Below, piece after piece: positions 42,706 through 50,822 of a DNA stretch of 64,000 nucleotides (positions within the stretch are counted from its first letter, which is position 1; each line of letters starts with the position of its first letter). This DNA is from Gammaproteobacteria bacterium (GTDB lineage: Bacteria > Gemmatimonadota > Gemmatimonadetes > Longimicrobiales > Gaopeijiaceae), in NCBI GenBank assembly GCA_028819075.1, contig JAPPMM010000043.1, forward strand, positions 186,001 to 250,000, read 5' to 3'. The notes beneath the pieces were generated by a model. It saw only the letters and a list, made by a program, of their open reading frames with translations, did no database searches and had not been told where the DNA came from. Position numbers and translations under genes: made by a program.

Positions 42706-43707
42706 TCAGCCGTCCCGGGAGGCCTTGAAGTGGTCCACGATCAGGCCGCCGTGGAAGCGCCCGTTCTCGATGAAGATCTTGTTGGCGTCGTGGCCCGCGG
42801 CCAGCACGCCCGCGATGTAGATGCCGGGGGTGTTGGTCTCCATGGTGGCGCGGTCGTGGCTGGGAATGCCGGTCTGCTCATCGATTCTGACGCCCACGCT
42901 TTCCAGAAGCAGCGGCGAAGCCCGCCATCCGGTCATGGCGAAGACCCAGTCGTTGGCGAGTTCGGTGATCTCGCCCGTCTCCAGATGCTCCAGGACGACG
43001 CTGCGTTGCCCGATCTCCGTGACCCGCGTCGTGAAATGGGTGGCGATCTCCCCGAACTTGATCCGGTTGGTGATGTCGGGAACCACCCACGGCTTCACGC
43101 CATCGTCGATGCCGTCGAAGATGTGGACCAGAGTGACCCGCGCATGGGCCCGGAACAGCTCCAGCGCGGCCTCCACCGCCGAGTTGCGCCCGCCCACCAC
43201 GAGAACGTCCTGGTCGTAGTAGGGATCGGGCTCCCTGTAGTAGTGGTGCACCTTGGGCAGGTCCTCTCCGGGAACGTCCAGGTAGTTGGGCTCGTGGAAG
43301 CCGCCGGTGGCGATCACCACGGCGCGTGCGCGGTGTCCGGCGCGGGTGCCGTCACGGCGGCGCGTGCGCAACACGAAGTCCCCCCTCTGGCCCTCGATCG
43401 CCGTCACCTCCTCGTGCTGGCGCACATCCAGCGCGAAATGCCGCACGACGCGCCGGTAGTAGACGAGGGCATCCCGGCGCGTCGGCTTGCCGGAAGCCAG
43501 AATGAAGGGCACATCCTCGATCTCCAGCTTCTCCGCCGTGGAGAAGAAGGTCATGTAGGGCGGATAGTGGATGAGGGAGTCGGTGATGAACCCGCGGTCG
43601 AAGGCGGTGGCCGATACCCCTCCGACCCTGGCCGCACTCGCCGTTGCCAGGCCGCAGGGTCCTGCGCCCACGATCGCCAGGTCGACGGGCTTGCCTTCAG
43701 TGGCCAT
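42706..43707 (-). CDS. YpdA-like FAD/NAD(P) disulfide reductase
   Basis: 333 residues from ATG 43707, which has a GGAGG site; in-frame ATGs at 43743 and 43755 have weaker sites. FAD motif [13 protein letters not shown] is followed by [19 protein letters not shown] (a YpdA-typical block), NADPH motif [15 protein letters not shown] and the C-terminal [10 protein letters not shown]. YpdA-family enzymes reduce bacillithiol disulfide and lack the CxxC of thioredoxin reductase, as here. No bacillithiol genes are in the window. It diverges from the LuxE/LuxC unit. Confidence 0.85.
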   Translation of the reverse strand: MATEGKPVDLAIVGAGPCGLATASAARVGGVSATAFDRGFITDSLIHYPPYMTFFSTAEKLEIEDVPFILASGKPTRRDALVYYRRVVRHFALDVRQHEEVTAIEGQRGDFVLRTRRRDGTRAGHRARAVVIATGGFHEPNYLDVPGEDLPKVHHYYREPDPYYDQDVLVVGGRNSAVEAALELFRAHARVTLVHIFDGIDDGVKPWVVPDITNRIKFGEIATHFTTRVTEIGQRSVVLEHLETGEITELANDWVFAMTGWRASPLLLESVGVRIDEQTGIPSHDRATMETNTPGIYIAGVLAAGHDANKIFIENGRFHGGLIVDHFKASRDG

Positions 43708-43902
43708 CCTGCCTCCGGCGGAGAGCGTTTCGAGTTCGGACATCTTCTCACACATCGTCGGTTTTCACGGCGCCGACCCGGGAAACATCCAGGCTCTGAA
43801 GATATAACTCCAGAAGCGGGGGTCGGGTTGTGCGCGGGAACGCCGCTGCGGCTGGAGCGTACCGTTGGAGCACCTTCCACATCCTCTCAGGGAGCGTCGA
43901 AG

Positions 43903-44178
43903 ATGGCACAGGCCGAAGCGGAGGCCCGCAGGGCCGCGAATCGACTGCGGCGGGCGCTGGAGAAGGCGCATCGGGAAATCGATGCGCTGGAAGGGGCGCT
44001 CGCCAGAGCCGAGGGCGATGACTTCCCGGGGCACGCCTACGAGGAAGCCCGGGGGCGGCTCGACCAGGTGGTGGAATTCGTGGACGAGGAGTCCCGCCGG
44101 CTGCAACACAAGATCCTCGTGGCGGGAGGCCTGGAGCCGCCGGGGCGGGTTCGACGCGCCTCCGCGCGGGATGGATGA
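43903..44178 (+). CDS. Small coiled-coil protein
   Basis: 91 residues starting MAQAEAEARRAANRLRRALE, with heptad-like Leu/Ala spacing over most of its length and no membrane segment or cysteine. The ATG has a GGGAG site. The stop overlaps the LuxE-like start (ATGA), so it is the first gene of the LuxE-LuxC unit. No family is recognised; a scaffold for the reductase pair is possible. Confidence 0.6.
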   Translation: MAQAEAEARRAANRLRRALEKAHREIDALEGALARAEGDDFPGHAYEEARGRLDQVVEFVDEESRRLQHKILVAGGLEPPGRVRRASARDG

Positions 44179-45281
44179 ACGGCACCCGGCTCCGTGACGA
44201 TCTGATCGGCGTCATGGGAGCAGGGGTCGGCACGCCCCTGTCCGACGCGGACTTCGACGATCTCGCGCGCCGGATCTCGGAGCACCAGTGGGAACGCAAC
44301 CCGGTGTTCGCGCGCTTCTGCGCGGCGCGCGGAGTTCAGCGGAGCTCATGGTCTTCGTGGCGCGATCTTTCGCCGGTGCCCGCGCGCGCCTTCCGGGAGC
44401 CAGACCTCGTCTGCCGGGGGCCCGCACAGGCAGTATTTCGGACCAGCGGCACCACGGGCAGCGCAGCGGAGCGCGGGGAACACCGCGTCCCCGACCTGTC
44501 GCTCTACCACGCTTCGCTGCTCCCCAACTTCGAGGCGCACCTGCTTCCCGATGGCGCGCGCCTGCCCATGATCTCGCTCATCCAGTCTCCGCTGGAGGTT
44601 CCGGATTCTTCGCTCAGCCACATGATCGGCGTCGTGGAAGCCGAACTGGCGGCCGAGACCCGGTATTTCGTGGACAGGGACGGGAGACTGGACGAGCAGG
44701 GGCTGCGGTCGGCGCTTCGCGACGCGGAGGACGCTGGAGATCCGGTACTGGTGGTTGGAACCGCCTTCGCGTTCGTCCACCTGCTGGACTCCCTGGCGGC
44801 GGAGGGCACCCGCTTTCGGCTGCCGGACGGCTCGCGGGTGATGGAGACGGGAGGGTTCAAGGGACGCAGCCGCACCGTTCCGAGGGAGGAGCTCTACGCG
44901 GCCATCCACGGACGATTCGGCATCCCGCCGCACCGGATCGTGAACGAGTACGGCATGACGGAGTTGCTCTCCCAGTTCTACGAGCCCGTGCTCGGGGGGG
45001 GAGCGCGTCTGCACCGTCCCCCGCCGTGGGTGCGCACGCGCGTGCTCGATCCGGCGAAGCTTGAGCCGCTTCCTCCCGGCCGCGAAGGGCTGTTGTGCCA
45101 CTTCGACCTCGCCAACCTGGGCTCCGTGTGCTGCGTGCTTACCGAGGACCTGGGCGTAGAGCCCCCGGAGGCGGAGGGACACGGCTTCCGCGTGCTGGGA
45201 CGAAACCCCGGCGCGGAGCCGCGCGGCTGCTCCCTGGCGATGGACGAGCTGATGACCGCCCGCCGCGGCCCGACACGATGA
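44175..45281 (+). CDS. LuxE-like acyl-protein synthetase
   Basis: 368 residues. The adenylation motif FRTSGTTGS lies at about 88-96, with NEYGMTELLSQFYE late in the chain and HFDLANLGSVCCVLTEDLG near the end. These are LuxE hallmarks: activation of a fatty acid with ATP and transfer to a Cys of the enzyme. It overlaps the coiled-coil gene and the LuxC-like gene by 4 nt each, so the three are co-translated. No luxA or luxB is present. Confidence 0.85.
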   Translation: MNGTRLRDDLIGVMGAGVGTPLSDADFDDLARRISEHQWERNPVFARFCAARGVQRSSWSSWRDLSPVPARAFREPDLVCRGPAQAVFRTSGTTGSAAERGEHRVPDLSLYHASLLPNFEAHLLPDGARLPMISLIQSPLEVPDSSLSHMIGVVEAELAAETRYFVDRDGRLDEQGLRSALRDAEDAGDPVLVVGTAFAFVHLLDSLAAEGTRFRLPDGSRVMETGGFKGRSRTVPREELYAAIHGRFGIPPHRIVNEYGMTELLSQFYEPVLGGGARLHRPPPWVRTRVLDPAKLEPLPPGREGLLCHFDLANLGSVCCVLTEDLGVEPPEAEGHGFRVLGRNPGAEPRGCSLAMDELMTARRGPTR

Positions 45282-46765
45282 GGACGCTCCCGGCCTGGTG
45301 GTTGCCTCCCGGGGTGCCGGGGCGGGTATCCCCGGCGGCAGCGGAACTCCCGCCGCACACGCGCGGAGCGGAGCCCCCGGGCGCGGCGTCTCCCGCCTTC
45401 TCCACCGCCCCCGTCAGCGACGACCTGCGGCTCCGCTTCCCCACCCCCGACCCCGCGTTCGCAAGCCGCCTGTGCGACCACCTGGTCGAAGCGGGCGCCC
45501 GCCTGCACGAGCGCCGCACCGACTCGCTGGTGGCGTCGCTGGGCCGCGCCGGGGCGCGCTTTCTGGATCCCGCCGACCCGATCCGCCAAGCGGCGCTCGA
45601 CCTGCTGCCCGCCGCCGCCGGGCTTTCCACCGCCATGGCCCGGGAGGTCCTGGACGGGATGGCGCGCGACTGGACCGCCGACCGCCTGGCGCAACTGGTG
45701 CGCGCGCAGTTCCCCGACCCGGCGGTGCTGGACGGCTTCCGGCCGGGGCCCGGCGGGTCGCGGGTGCGGGCGTTCGGCCACGGCTTGATCGTTCAGGTGG
45801 GCGCGGGCAACGTGGCCGGCGTGTCGGTCGGAGGGATGGCGCGGGCACTCCTGGCGCGCTCGCCGGTGCTTCTCAAGCCCGGCCTCCACGACGCCGTGCT
45901 GCCGGTGCTCTACGCCCGCGCCCTGGCCGACTGCGACCCGGGGCTGGCGGCCAGCCTGGCCGTGCTCTATTGGCCGGGAGGCGCCGACACGATGGAAGCC
46001 GAGGTGCTCCCCCGTGCCGGCCTGGTGGTGGTGTACGGCGGCGCCGACACTGTGGCAGCCGTGCGCGCCCGCCTCCCCGCCACCACTCCCCTGGTGGCGT
46101 ACTCCCACCGGGTCGGGGTCGCCCTGGTCGGCCGGGAGGCGCTCGCCACGGGGCGGGCGGACCGAACCGCCATGGACGCCGCGCGCGCCGTAGCCGCATT
46201 CGACCAGCGGGGTTGCGTTTCCCCCCATCTCTTCTGGGTGGAGGAGGGGGGCGCGCTCACCCCCGCCGAGTGGGCCGCCCGCCTGGCCGCCGCCATGGCC
46301 GCGCTCGAGCAGGATCTCCCCGCCGGCCCCACTCCTCCGGAGGTCGCGTCAAGGGTGCAGCAGTTGCGCGGCACCTGGGAGCTGAAGCAGGCGGCCGGCG
46401 CGGGTACGCGCGTCTTCCGCCCGGCGGGCGCGGAGTGGACAGTGGCCTACGACCCCGACCCGGCCTTCTCGCCGTCCTGCCTGGGCCGTTTCGCCTGGGT
46501 GAAGCCCGTCCCCGAACTGGAGCGGGTCGCGGGGCTGCTCGCGGGACTGCGCCCGTTTCTGCAGACCGCCGGGCTGTGCGGGGCCGGAGCGCGCGCCGCC
46601 TCGCTGGTCGAACAGCTCGGCGCCGCGGGCGTTACCCGGGTGGCCTCGCTACGGCGGATGGCATGGCCGCCCGCCTGGTGGCACCACGACGGCGGCGATC
46701 CCCTGCGGGCACTCGTCCGCTGGGTCGACTGGGAAGTGGAGCAGGAGCCCCGCGCCTCGGGCTAG
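45278..46765 (+). CDS. LuxC-like acyl reductase
   Basis: 495 residues. The central dinucleotide-binding region VQVGAGNVAGVSVGGMARALL and the catalytic Cys313 in DQRGCVSPHLFWVEE match the LuxC acyl-CoA/acyl-enzyme reductase family. It would reduce the acyl group made by the LuxE-like partner to an aldehyde. The N-terminus (about 1-50) is Pro/Ala-rich and unusual. It overlaps LuxE by 4 nt and ends at a CTAG shared with the AbrB-like gene. In other non-luminous bacteria such pairs make aldehydes for lipids; the product here is unknown. Confidence 0.87.
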   Translation: MRTLPAWWLPPGVPGRVSPAAAELPPHTRGAEPPGAASPAFSTAPVSDDLRLRFPTPDPAFASRLCDHLVEAGARLHERRTDSLVASLGRAGARFLDPADPIRQAALDLLPAAAGLSTAMAREVLDGMARDWTADRLAQLVRAQFPDPAVLDGFRPGPGGSRVRAFGHGLIVQVGAGNVAGVSVGGMARALLARSPVLLKPGLHDAVLPVLYARALADCDPGLAASLAVLYWPGGADTMEAEVLPRAGLVVVYGGADTVAAVRARLPATTPLVAYSHRVGVALVGREALATGRADRTAMDAARAVAAFDQRGCVSPHLFWVEEGGALTPAEWAARLAAAMAALEQDLPAGPTPPEVASRVQQLRGTWELKQAAGAGTRVFRPAGAEWTVAYDPDPAFSPSCLGRFAWVKPVPELERVAGLLAGLRPFLQTAGLCGAGARAASLVEQLGAAGVTRVASLRRMAWPPAWWHHDGGDPLRALVRWVDWEVEQEPRASG

Positions 46766-46950
46766 CCTTCCGGCTGGTCCTCCGAGCGCCAGACAACCAT
46801 CTGACGCGATCCGTTGGAAGCCTCCACCCTCGCCCTCAGCATGTCGCCCTCCACGATGCCGAGGTCGTCGCGCATTTTCTGGGGGATGGTGATCCTGCCC
46901 CCGACTCCCACGACGACGTCGTCGTAGTACAGCGAGCGATAGATGGCCAT
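46762..46950 (-). CDS. AbrB/SpoVT-fold DNA-binding protein
   Basis: 62 residues with the swapped-hairpin core VGVGGRITIPQKMRDDLGIVEGDMLRARV, the standard AbrB/MazE N-terminal fold, and a short C-terminal tail. It may be a transcription regulator or an orphan antitoxin; no toxin gene is next to it. It converges with LuxC, sharing CTAG. An inverted repeat about 30 bp upstream of its start may be its own operator. Confidence 0.78.
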   Translation of the reverse strand: MAIYRSLYYDDVVVGVGGRITIPQKMRDDLGIVEGDMLRARVEASNGSRQMVVWRSEDQPEG

Positions 46951-46978
46951 GGCTTTCCCTGTAGTTGGAATCGAATTA

Positions 46979-46994
46979 AAACCGGAAATGGTTT
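46979..46994. promoter_or_regulatory. Inverted repeat upstream of the AbrB-like gene
   Basis: AAACC-GGAAAT-GGTTT (5+5 with a 6-nt centre) in a locally AT-rich stretch, 29 nt upstream of the start codon. Autoregulation is common in this family, so an operator is plausible. Short repeats like this also occur by chance. Confidence 0.35.
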
Positions 46995-47101
46995 CCCTGG
47001 TGTGGCCTGACGGAGCAGGGCCCGAAGGGCGGCCGTCCCGGGCCGGAACGTTGGCGCAAGCCCATCCTCCAACTTAGAAAGAACGCAAGACCTTTGCACA
47101 G

Positions 47102-47157
47102 GGCTTCAGCCGGCATTCCCCGGATTCTGTATCCCGCCGGCCCCCCTGCCTGAAGCC
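47102..47157 (-). terminator. Imperfect stem-loop downstream of the GWxTD gene
   Basis: Outer arms GGCTTCAG (47102-47109) and CTGAAGCC (47150-47157) are perfect. The inner arms CCGGC / GCCGG extend the stem after a one-sided bulge. It lies 34 nt past the stop at 47191. No U tract follows, so termination strength is uncertain. Confidence 0.4.
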
Positions 47158-47190
47158 GGGCGATGAGTGCGGCAACCCTGAAGGGGGGCC

Positions 47191-49497
47191 TTATCGCGGG
47201 TCGTCGTCCGGCCTGCGGATGGCAAGCTCGCGCTCGACGCTCACGGAGGCGCCGGTGGTCCGGTCGGTGATGGCAATGATGAGGCGGTGCGCCCCCTCCC
47301 CGGCTTCATCGGCCGAGACGGAGAAGTACTCGGGCACGACTCCGTCGACGGGCTCGACGTTGCGCACGAAGCGGACGGCCAGGTCGCCTTCCGCGCCGCC
47401 TATCAGGTTGCCCAGCGAGCGCAGGAGGCGCGCGCCCACGCTGCGCCGCTCAGCATCCTGCAGCGTCACCTCCACGGTGTACTCCGACGAGCCCATGAAG
47501 TCGGTGGTCAGCCCGTAGATTTCCATGTAGACATGGATGTCGTCGTCCGCGTCGAAGACCAGGTCGCGCGAGGCGCCGATGGCGAAGTCGCGCCATCCTC
47601 CGGGCTGCTCGACACGCGGAATCACGCCCCCGGCCAGGACCAGGTCGGACGTGGACAGCCCCACGCGCCGTACCGGAATGGCGGTGATCGTCCCCCGGTT
47701 GCGCGCGGCCACGCGGGATTCCGCCGCCAGCCCCTCGAGCGAGTATTCGAAGGTTCCGCGCGGCAACTCGAACGTGAACAGAACGTTGCCGGTGTCTTCG
47801 GCCTTTACCGCGTGCGCCACGCTGGCCGAGTCCTCGTAGCTCCGGTTGAACAGGAACATGCCGACGCGGACGGAGTCGCCCTCGAACAGATTGAAGGAGT
47901 CCGGATCGGCGCGCAGGAAGGCCAGCACCTCCACCTGCCCGGGAGCGGCACCCCGGAAGCGGGCGATCTGCGCGGGGATCTCCGTCCAGCGGTTGACGGC
48001 ACGGCTCTCGAAGGTGGTGGTGGCCTCGGTCTCGCTGACCTGGCGCAGGTACTGTCCCGTGTTCGCGTCGAAGTCGAAGCCGACCCGGCTGTACCCCAGC
48101 TCCCGGTGGAACACGAAGCTGGGCACCTCCAGCCGGTAGTTCCAGAAGATCCACCGCCCGGTGGCGCTGGCACCGGCTCGCTGAGCCGCGCCTCCGAGCC
48201 CGGTGCCGCCGCCGTCCTGCCGCAGCATCCAGATGTTCGCGGGGAGGCCGTAGCGTATGAGAACCTGGCCCCGGTCGCTGCTCCAGCCCGGCAGACGCCG
48301 CTCGGGATCTCCGAAGGCCAACTCCGCGTGGGTGACGCGCGCGATGTGCTCCATCGCCCGCTCGTTTTCCGGAATCAGGAAGAGCGGATCGGACTTGGCC
48401 CACAGGATGCGCTCGTATTCCCGTGCGTTGCCCGGCTCGAGCCGCTGATACTCGGCCGCGTCCTCTTCGTTCAGGAGGTAGGAAACGTTGTCGTAGGGGG
48501 CTCGCTCGGCCGGAGGCATGAGGGCGAGGCCGGTGTCGAAGGCATTGCGGGCGGCGGTCCAGTCCAGCGACTCGTAGAACGCCAGCCCGAGGAAGATGTG
48601 CGCGTAGGGGTCGTCGGGGTTCACCTCGGCGAGGCGCCGTGCCTCGGTCGCCATGTCCTCGAAACGGCCCTGGCGATGGAGCAGCGCGAGCAGTCCGCGG
48701 GCGGCCTGCGGGTGGTCCGGCACGTACGACAGAGCAGCTCGATAGTGGGCTTCGATGCGCGGCGGGTAGTCCACGTCCCGGTCGCTGGCCCGCCCCGCGC
48801 GGGCCAGCTGACCGTTGAAGGTGCCTGGTTCCGTGTAGTTGAGGCAGAAGGCCTGGACCCCGGCGGGACAGCGTGTCGATCCCGCGTACTCGTCCGTCCC
48901 CAGCGACCCGTCCCGCCGCCATCCGGCGGGCAGGAAGACCATATGCTCGAAGTCCTCCATCTCCTCGGTGAGGATGCGCGCCAGTACAAAGTGCGACTGG
49001 GCCAGGACCTCCGGTTCCACGGCGCGGCTGCCTTCGGACGCGACCGTGCGCTCCAGAATCCTGCGCGAGTCCACGCGCATGAACTGGCGCCGCTTGAGCA
49101 GCGCCATCTCCAGCAGCACGCCTGCGTCCTCGTGCAGTCCCTCGTACGCCTCCTCAAGCAGCGCTTCCGCCTCCATCCGCTGCCTGAAGTCGGTCTCTCC
49201 CAGGGGCGCGGTGCGCGCCAGCAACGTGCCCAGGGCGAAGGCGATGTGGGGATCCCGGTCGTCTTCCTCGCGAGCGGTGCGCAGCAGCCCGAGCGCGGCG
49301 GTCGTGTCGCCTGCTTCGAGCAGGCTCGTGGCCCGGGCCACGGCGCGCGGTACCGGAGCGGCCTGCACGGACGGCTCCTGAGGCGCAGGTGCCGCGGGCG
49401 GGACGGGACTCGCGGAAGCAGAGGCGGGTACGGGCACTGCCAGAACCCACGCCAGCCACGCCAGGATACCGCGGGGCCCCCGAAGCGACCGGCTCAA
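47191..49497 (-). CDS. GWxTD-domain protein with TPR-like N-terminal half
   Basis: About 768 residues from a TTG at 49497, 5 nt after the upstream stop. No ATG or GTG gives a signal peptide; CTG at 49504-49506 is the alternative. The signal region (ILAWLAWVLAVPVPASASA) leads into helical repeats (GLLRTAREEDD, YRAALSYVPDHPQAARGLL, PDDPYAHIFLGLAFYESLDW). The C-terminal beta-rich part (about 440-768) resembles the GWxTD family, with RGQVLIRYGLPANIWML. It is exported. Its role is unknown; GWxTD proteins are often near secretion or motility genes in Bacteroidetes-like lineages. Confidence 0.75.
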   Translation of the reverse strand: MSRSLRGPRGILAWLAWVLAVPVPASASASPVPPAAPAPQEPSVQAAPVPRAVARATSLLEAGDTTAALGLLRTAREEDDRDPHIAFALGTLLARTAPLGETDFRQRMEAEALLEEAYEGLHEDAGVLLEMALLKRRQFMRVDSRRILERTVASEGSRAVEPEVLAQSHFVLARILTEEMEDFEHMVFLPAGWRRDGSLGTDEYAGSTRCPAGVQAFCLNYTEPGTFNGQLARAGRASDRDVDYPPRIEAHYRAALSYVPDHPQAARGLLALLHRQGRFEDMATEARRLAEVNPDDPYAHIFLGLAFYESLDWTAARNAFDTGLALMPPAERAPYDNVSYLLNEEDAAEYQRLEPGNAREYERILWAKSDPLFLIPENERAMEHIARVTHAELAFGDPERRLPGWSSDRGQVLIRYGLPANIWMLRQDGGGTGLGGAAQRAGASATGRWIFWNYRLEVPSFVFHRELGYSRVGFDFDANTGQYLRQVSETEATTTFESRAVNRWTEIPAQIARFRGAAPGQVEVLAFLRADPDSFNLFEGDSVRVGMFLFNRSYEDSASVAHAVKAEDTGNVLFTFELPRGTFEYSLEGLAAESRVAARNRGTITAIPVRRVGLSTSDLVLAGGVIPRVEQPGGWRDFAIGASRDLVFDADDDIHVYMEIYGLTTDFMGSSEYTVEVTLQDAERRSVGARLLRSLGNLIGGAEGDLAVRFVRNVEPVDGVVPEYFSVSADEAGEGAHRLIIAITDRTTGASVSVERELAIRRPDDDPR

Positions 49498-49502
49498 GGC
49501 TG

Positions 49503-49796
49503 TCAGGGAAGAATGGACCGGAGCAGCGCTTCCAGTTGATGGCGCCTGAAGCTCTGGGCCTTCTCCACCGCGAGCTCGTACGATTCCTCGACAAAAATGG
49601 CCGCGGTCTGCGCGGCGTCCCCGGATTCGCCATCGGCCGGCGAATAGACGAGCTTCGCCCGGCACGGCTCCCCGCTCGCGGAGCGCTTGGTTTCGAACTC
49701 GAGATAGACGTCCCAGATTCGATTCTGGTACGTGATGGTGGCGAGGTGCTGGCCCGGCATGGGCCTCAGGTCGGAGGGTACCGCAGGGTCGATCAT
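49503..49796 (-). CDS. Small hypothetical protein upstream of the GWxTD gene
   Basis: 97 residues with one Cys, mixed alpha/beta composition and no membrane segment (ITYQNRIWDVYLEFETKRSASG; FVEESYELAVEKAQSFRRHQLE). The family is not recognised. Its stop lies 5 nt before the TTG of the GWxTD gene, which implies translational coupling and supports that unusual start. It diverges from actA across a 365-bp gap. Confidence 0.55.
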   Translation of the reverse strand: MIDPAVPSDLRPMPGQHLATITYQNRIWDVYLEFETKRSASGEPCRAKLVYSPADGESGDAAQTAAIFVEESYELAVEKAQSFRRHQLEALLRSILP

Positions 49797-50161
49797 GGTG
49801 GCTTACATTATCATCCGTGGACCCGGAAATCCAGCGCCCCGACCCCGGCGAGTCAGTCACTGCGGGCGCTCTCCCGCGCGTGTCTCGTCGCGTGCTCCGT
49901 CGCGTGTTCCGCCATGGTGAAGCGGTCATCCTGCAGCAGCCTCCTCGGGCGGGGCTCGTGCATCCGTTCCGTGACTGTTCTTTCGCGAACGGCGGTCTCC
50001 GGGTTCCAACCGATCCACTCGACCCGGTTCCGTTGACGCTCGCCACCGGTGCCCCTAACTTGCGGCCCGAACCACATGGGCCGCGTGTCTCCGTCGCCGC
50101 CGGATGCGAACGGCGCGAGCCATTCCCTCGAACCTCCACACGCCAAGGAACCGCGCGCTTC
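49797..50161. other. 365-bp divergent gap between the GWxTD unit and actA
   Basis: No gene is convincing here. An in-frame extension of actA from 49817 has no signal and low family fit. The stretch contains the actA promoter (50033-50061) and, at its left edge, an AT-rich GATAAT on the minus strand that may be the -10 element of the small hypothetical gene. Confidence 0.5.
50033..50061 (+). promoter_or_regulatory. Promoter of the actABCDEF operon
   Basis: TTGACG (50033-50038) and TAACTT (50056-50061), spaced 17 nt, lie about 100 nt before the actA ATG. The -35 is near-consensus and the -10 is weak. It is the only recognisable promoter in the divergent gap on this strand. Confidence 0.5.
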
Positions 50162-50734
50162 ATGAAGGGACAGCGGACTGCCGCTCTGGCCGGAGTCGTC
50201 GCGACGCTCGGCGCCCTCGCCTTCGTTCAGGAGGGCGACACCCCCCAGGAGAGCCCCGATGCCGCCGCCGAGACGGCGGCTGTGGAACCGGATCCGCGGG
50301 CGCAGCCCATCGCCTTCCCGCACGACATTCACGCCGGCGAGTTCGGCATCGACTGTCAGTATTGCCACTTCTCCGCCGAGCGTTCGGTCGACGCGGGCAT
50401 CCCCCCGGTTGCCACCTGCCAGGGCTGCCACCTGGTGGTCCAGGGCCGCAACAATCCGGAGGAAGTGGCCAAGGTGCGCGACTATGCCCAGCGCCAGGAA
50501 GCGATTCCGTGGGTGCGCATCTACAAGGTCTCCGACCACGTGCGCTTCCCGCACATGCGGCACGTCGCGCCCGACGAGTCCGGCGAACCCCTGGTCCAGT
50601 GCCAGGAGTGCCACGGCCCGGTGCAGGAGATGGCGGTCATCGAGGCGGTGAACCAGCCGCTCTCCATGGGATGGTGCGTGCAGTGCCATGTGGAGCGGGA
50701 CGTCTCCCGCGACTGCGCGGTATGTCACTACTGA
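50162..50734 (+). CDS. actA: Alternative Complex III subunit A, pentahaem cytochrome c
   Basis: 190 residues from ATG 50162 with an AAGGAA site. One N-terminal helix/signal (about 8-22) and five CxxCH haem motifs at 65-69, 86-90, 147-151, 172-176 and 185-189, exactly the ActA complement. It passes electrons from the Fe-S subunit ActB towards ActE and soluble carriers on the periplasmic face. It is the first gene of a complete act operon and is followed by actB. Confidence 0.93.
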   Translation: MKGQRTAALAGVVATLGALAFVQEGDTPQESPDAAAETAAVEPDPRAQPIAFPHDIHAGEFGIDCQYCHFSAERSVDAGIPPVATCQGCHLVVQGRNNPEEVAKVRDYAQRQEAIPWVRIYKVSDHVRFPHMRHVAPDESGEPLVQCQECHGPVQEMAVIEAVNQPLSMGWCVQCHVERDVSRDCAVCHY

Positions 50735-50822
50735 GCGAGCGCGAGTCATGAGCAGCCACGGCCGGAAGCGAGAACGCGAAGCCCATGACCACAAGCGGGA
50801 AACAAGTGAGAAGCGAGAACAC

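Noticed and set aside
44175..46765. Bioluminescence operon
   Set aside because: luxA, luxB and luxD are missing; LuxE/LuxC alone occur in many non-luminous bacteria.
46762..46950. Toxin-antitoxin module
   Set aside because: The AbrB/MazE-fold protein has no adjacent toxin gene; its neighbour on the converging strand is LuxC-like.
47287..49539. A 750-codon plus-strand frame opposite the GWxTD gene
   Set aside because: No signal, motif or ribosome site; it is a shadow of the GWxTD coding strand.
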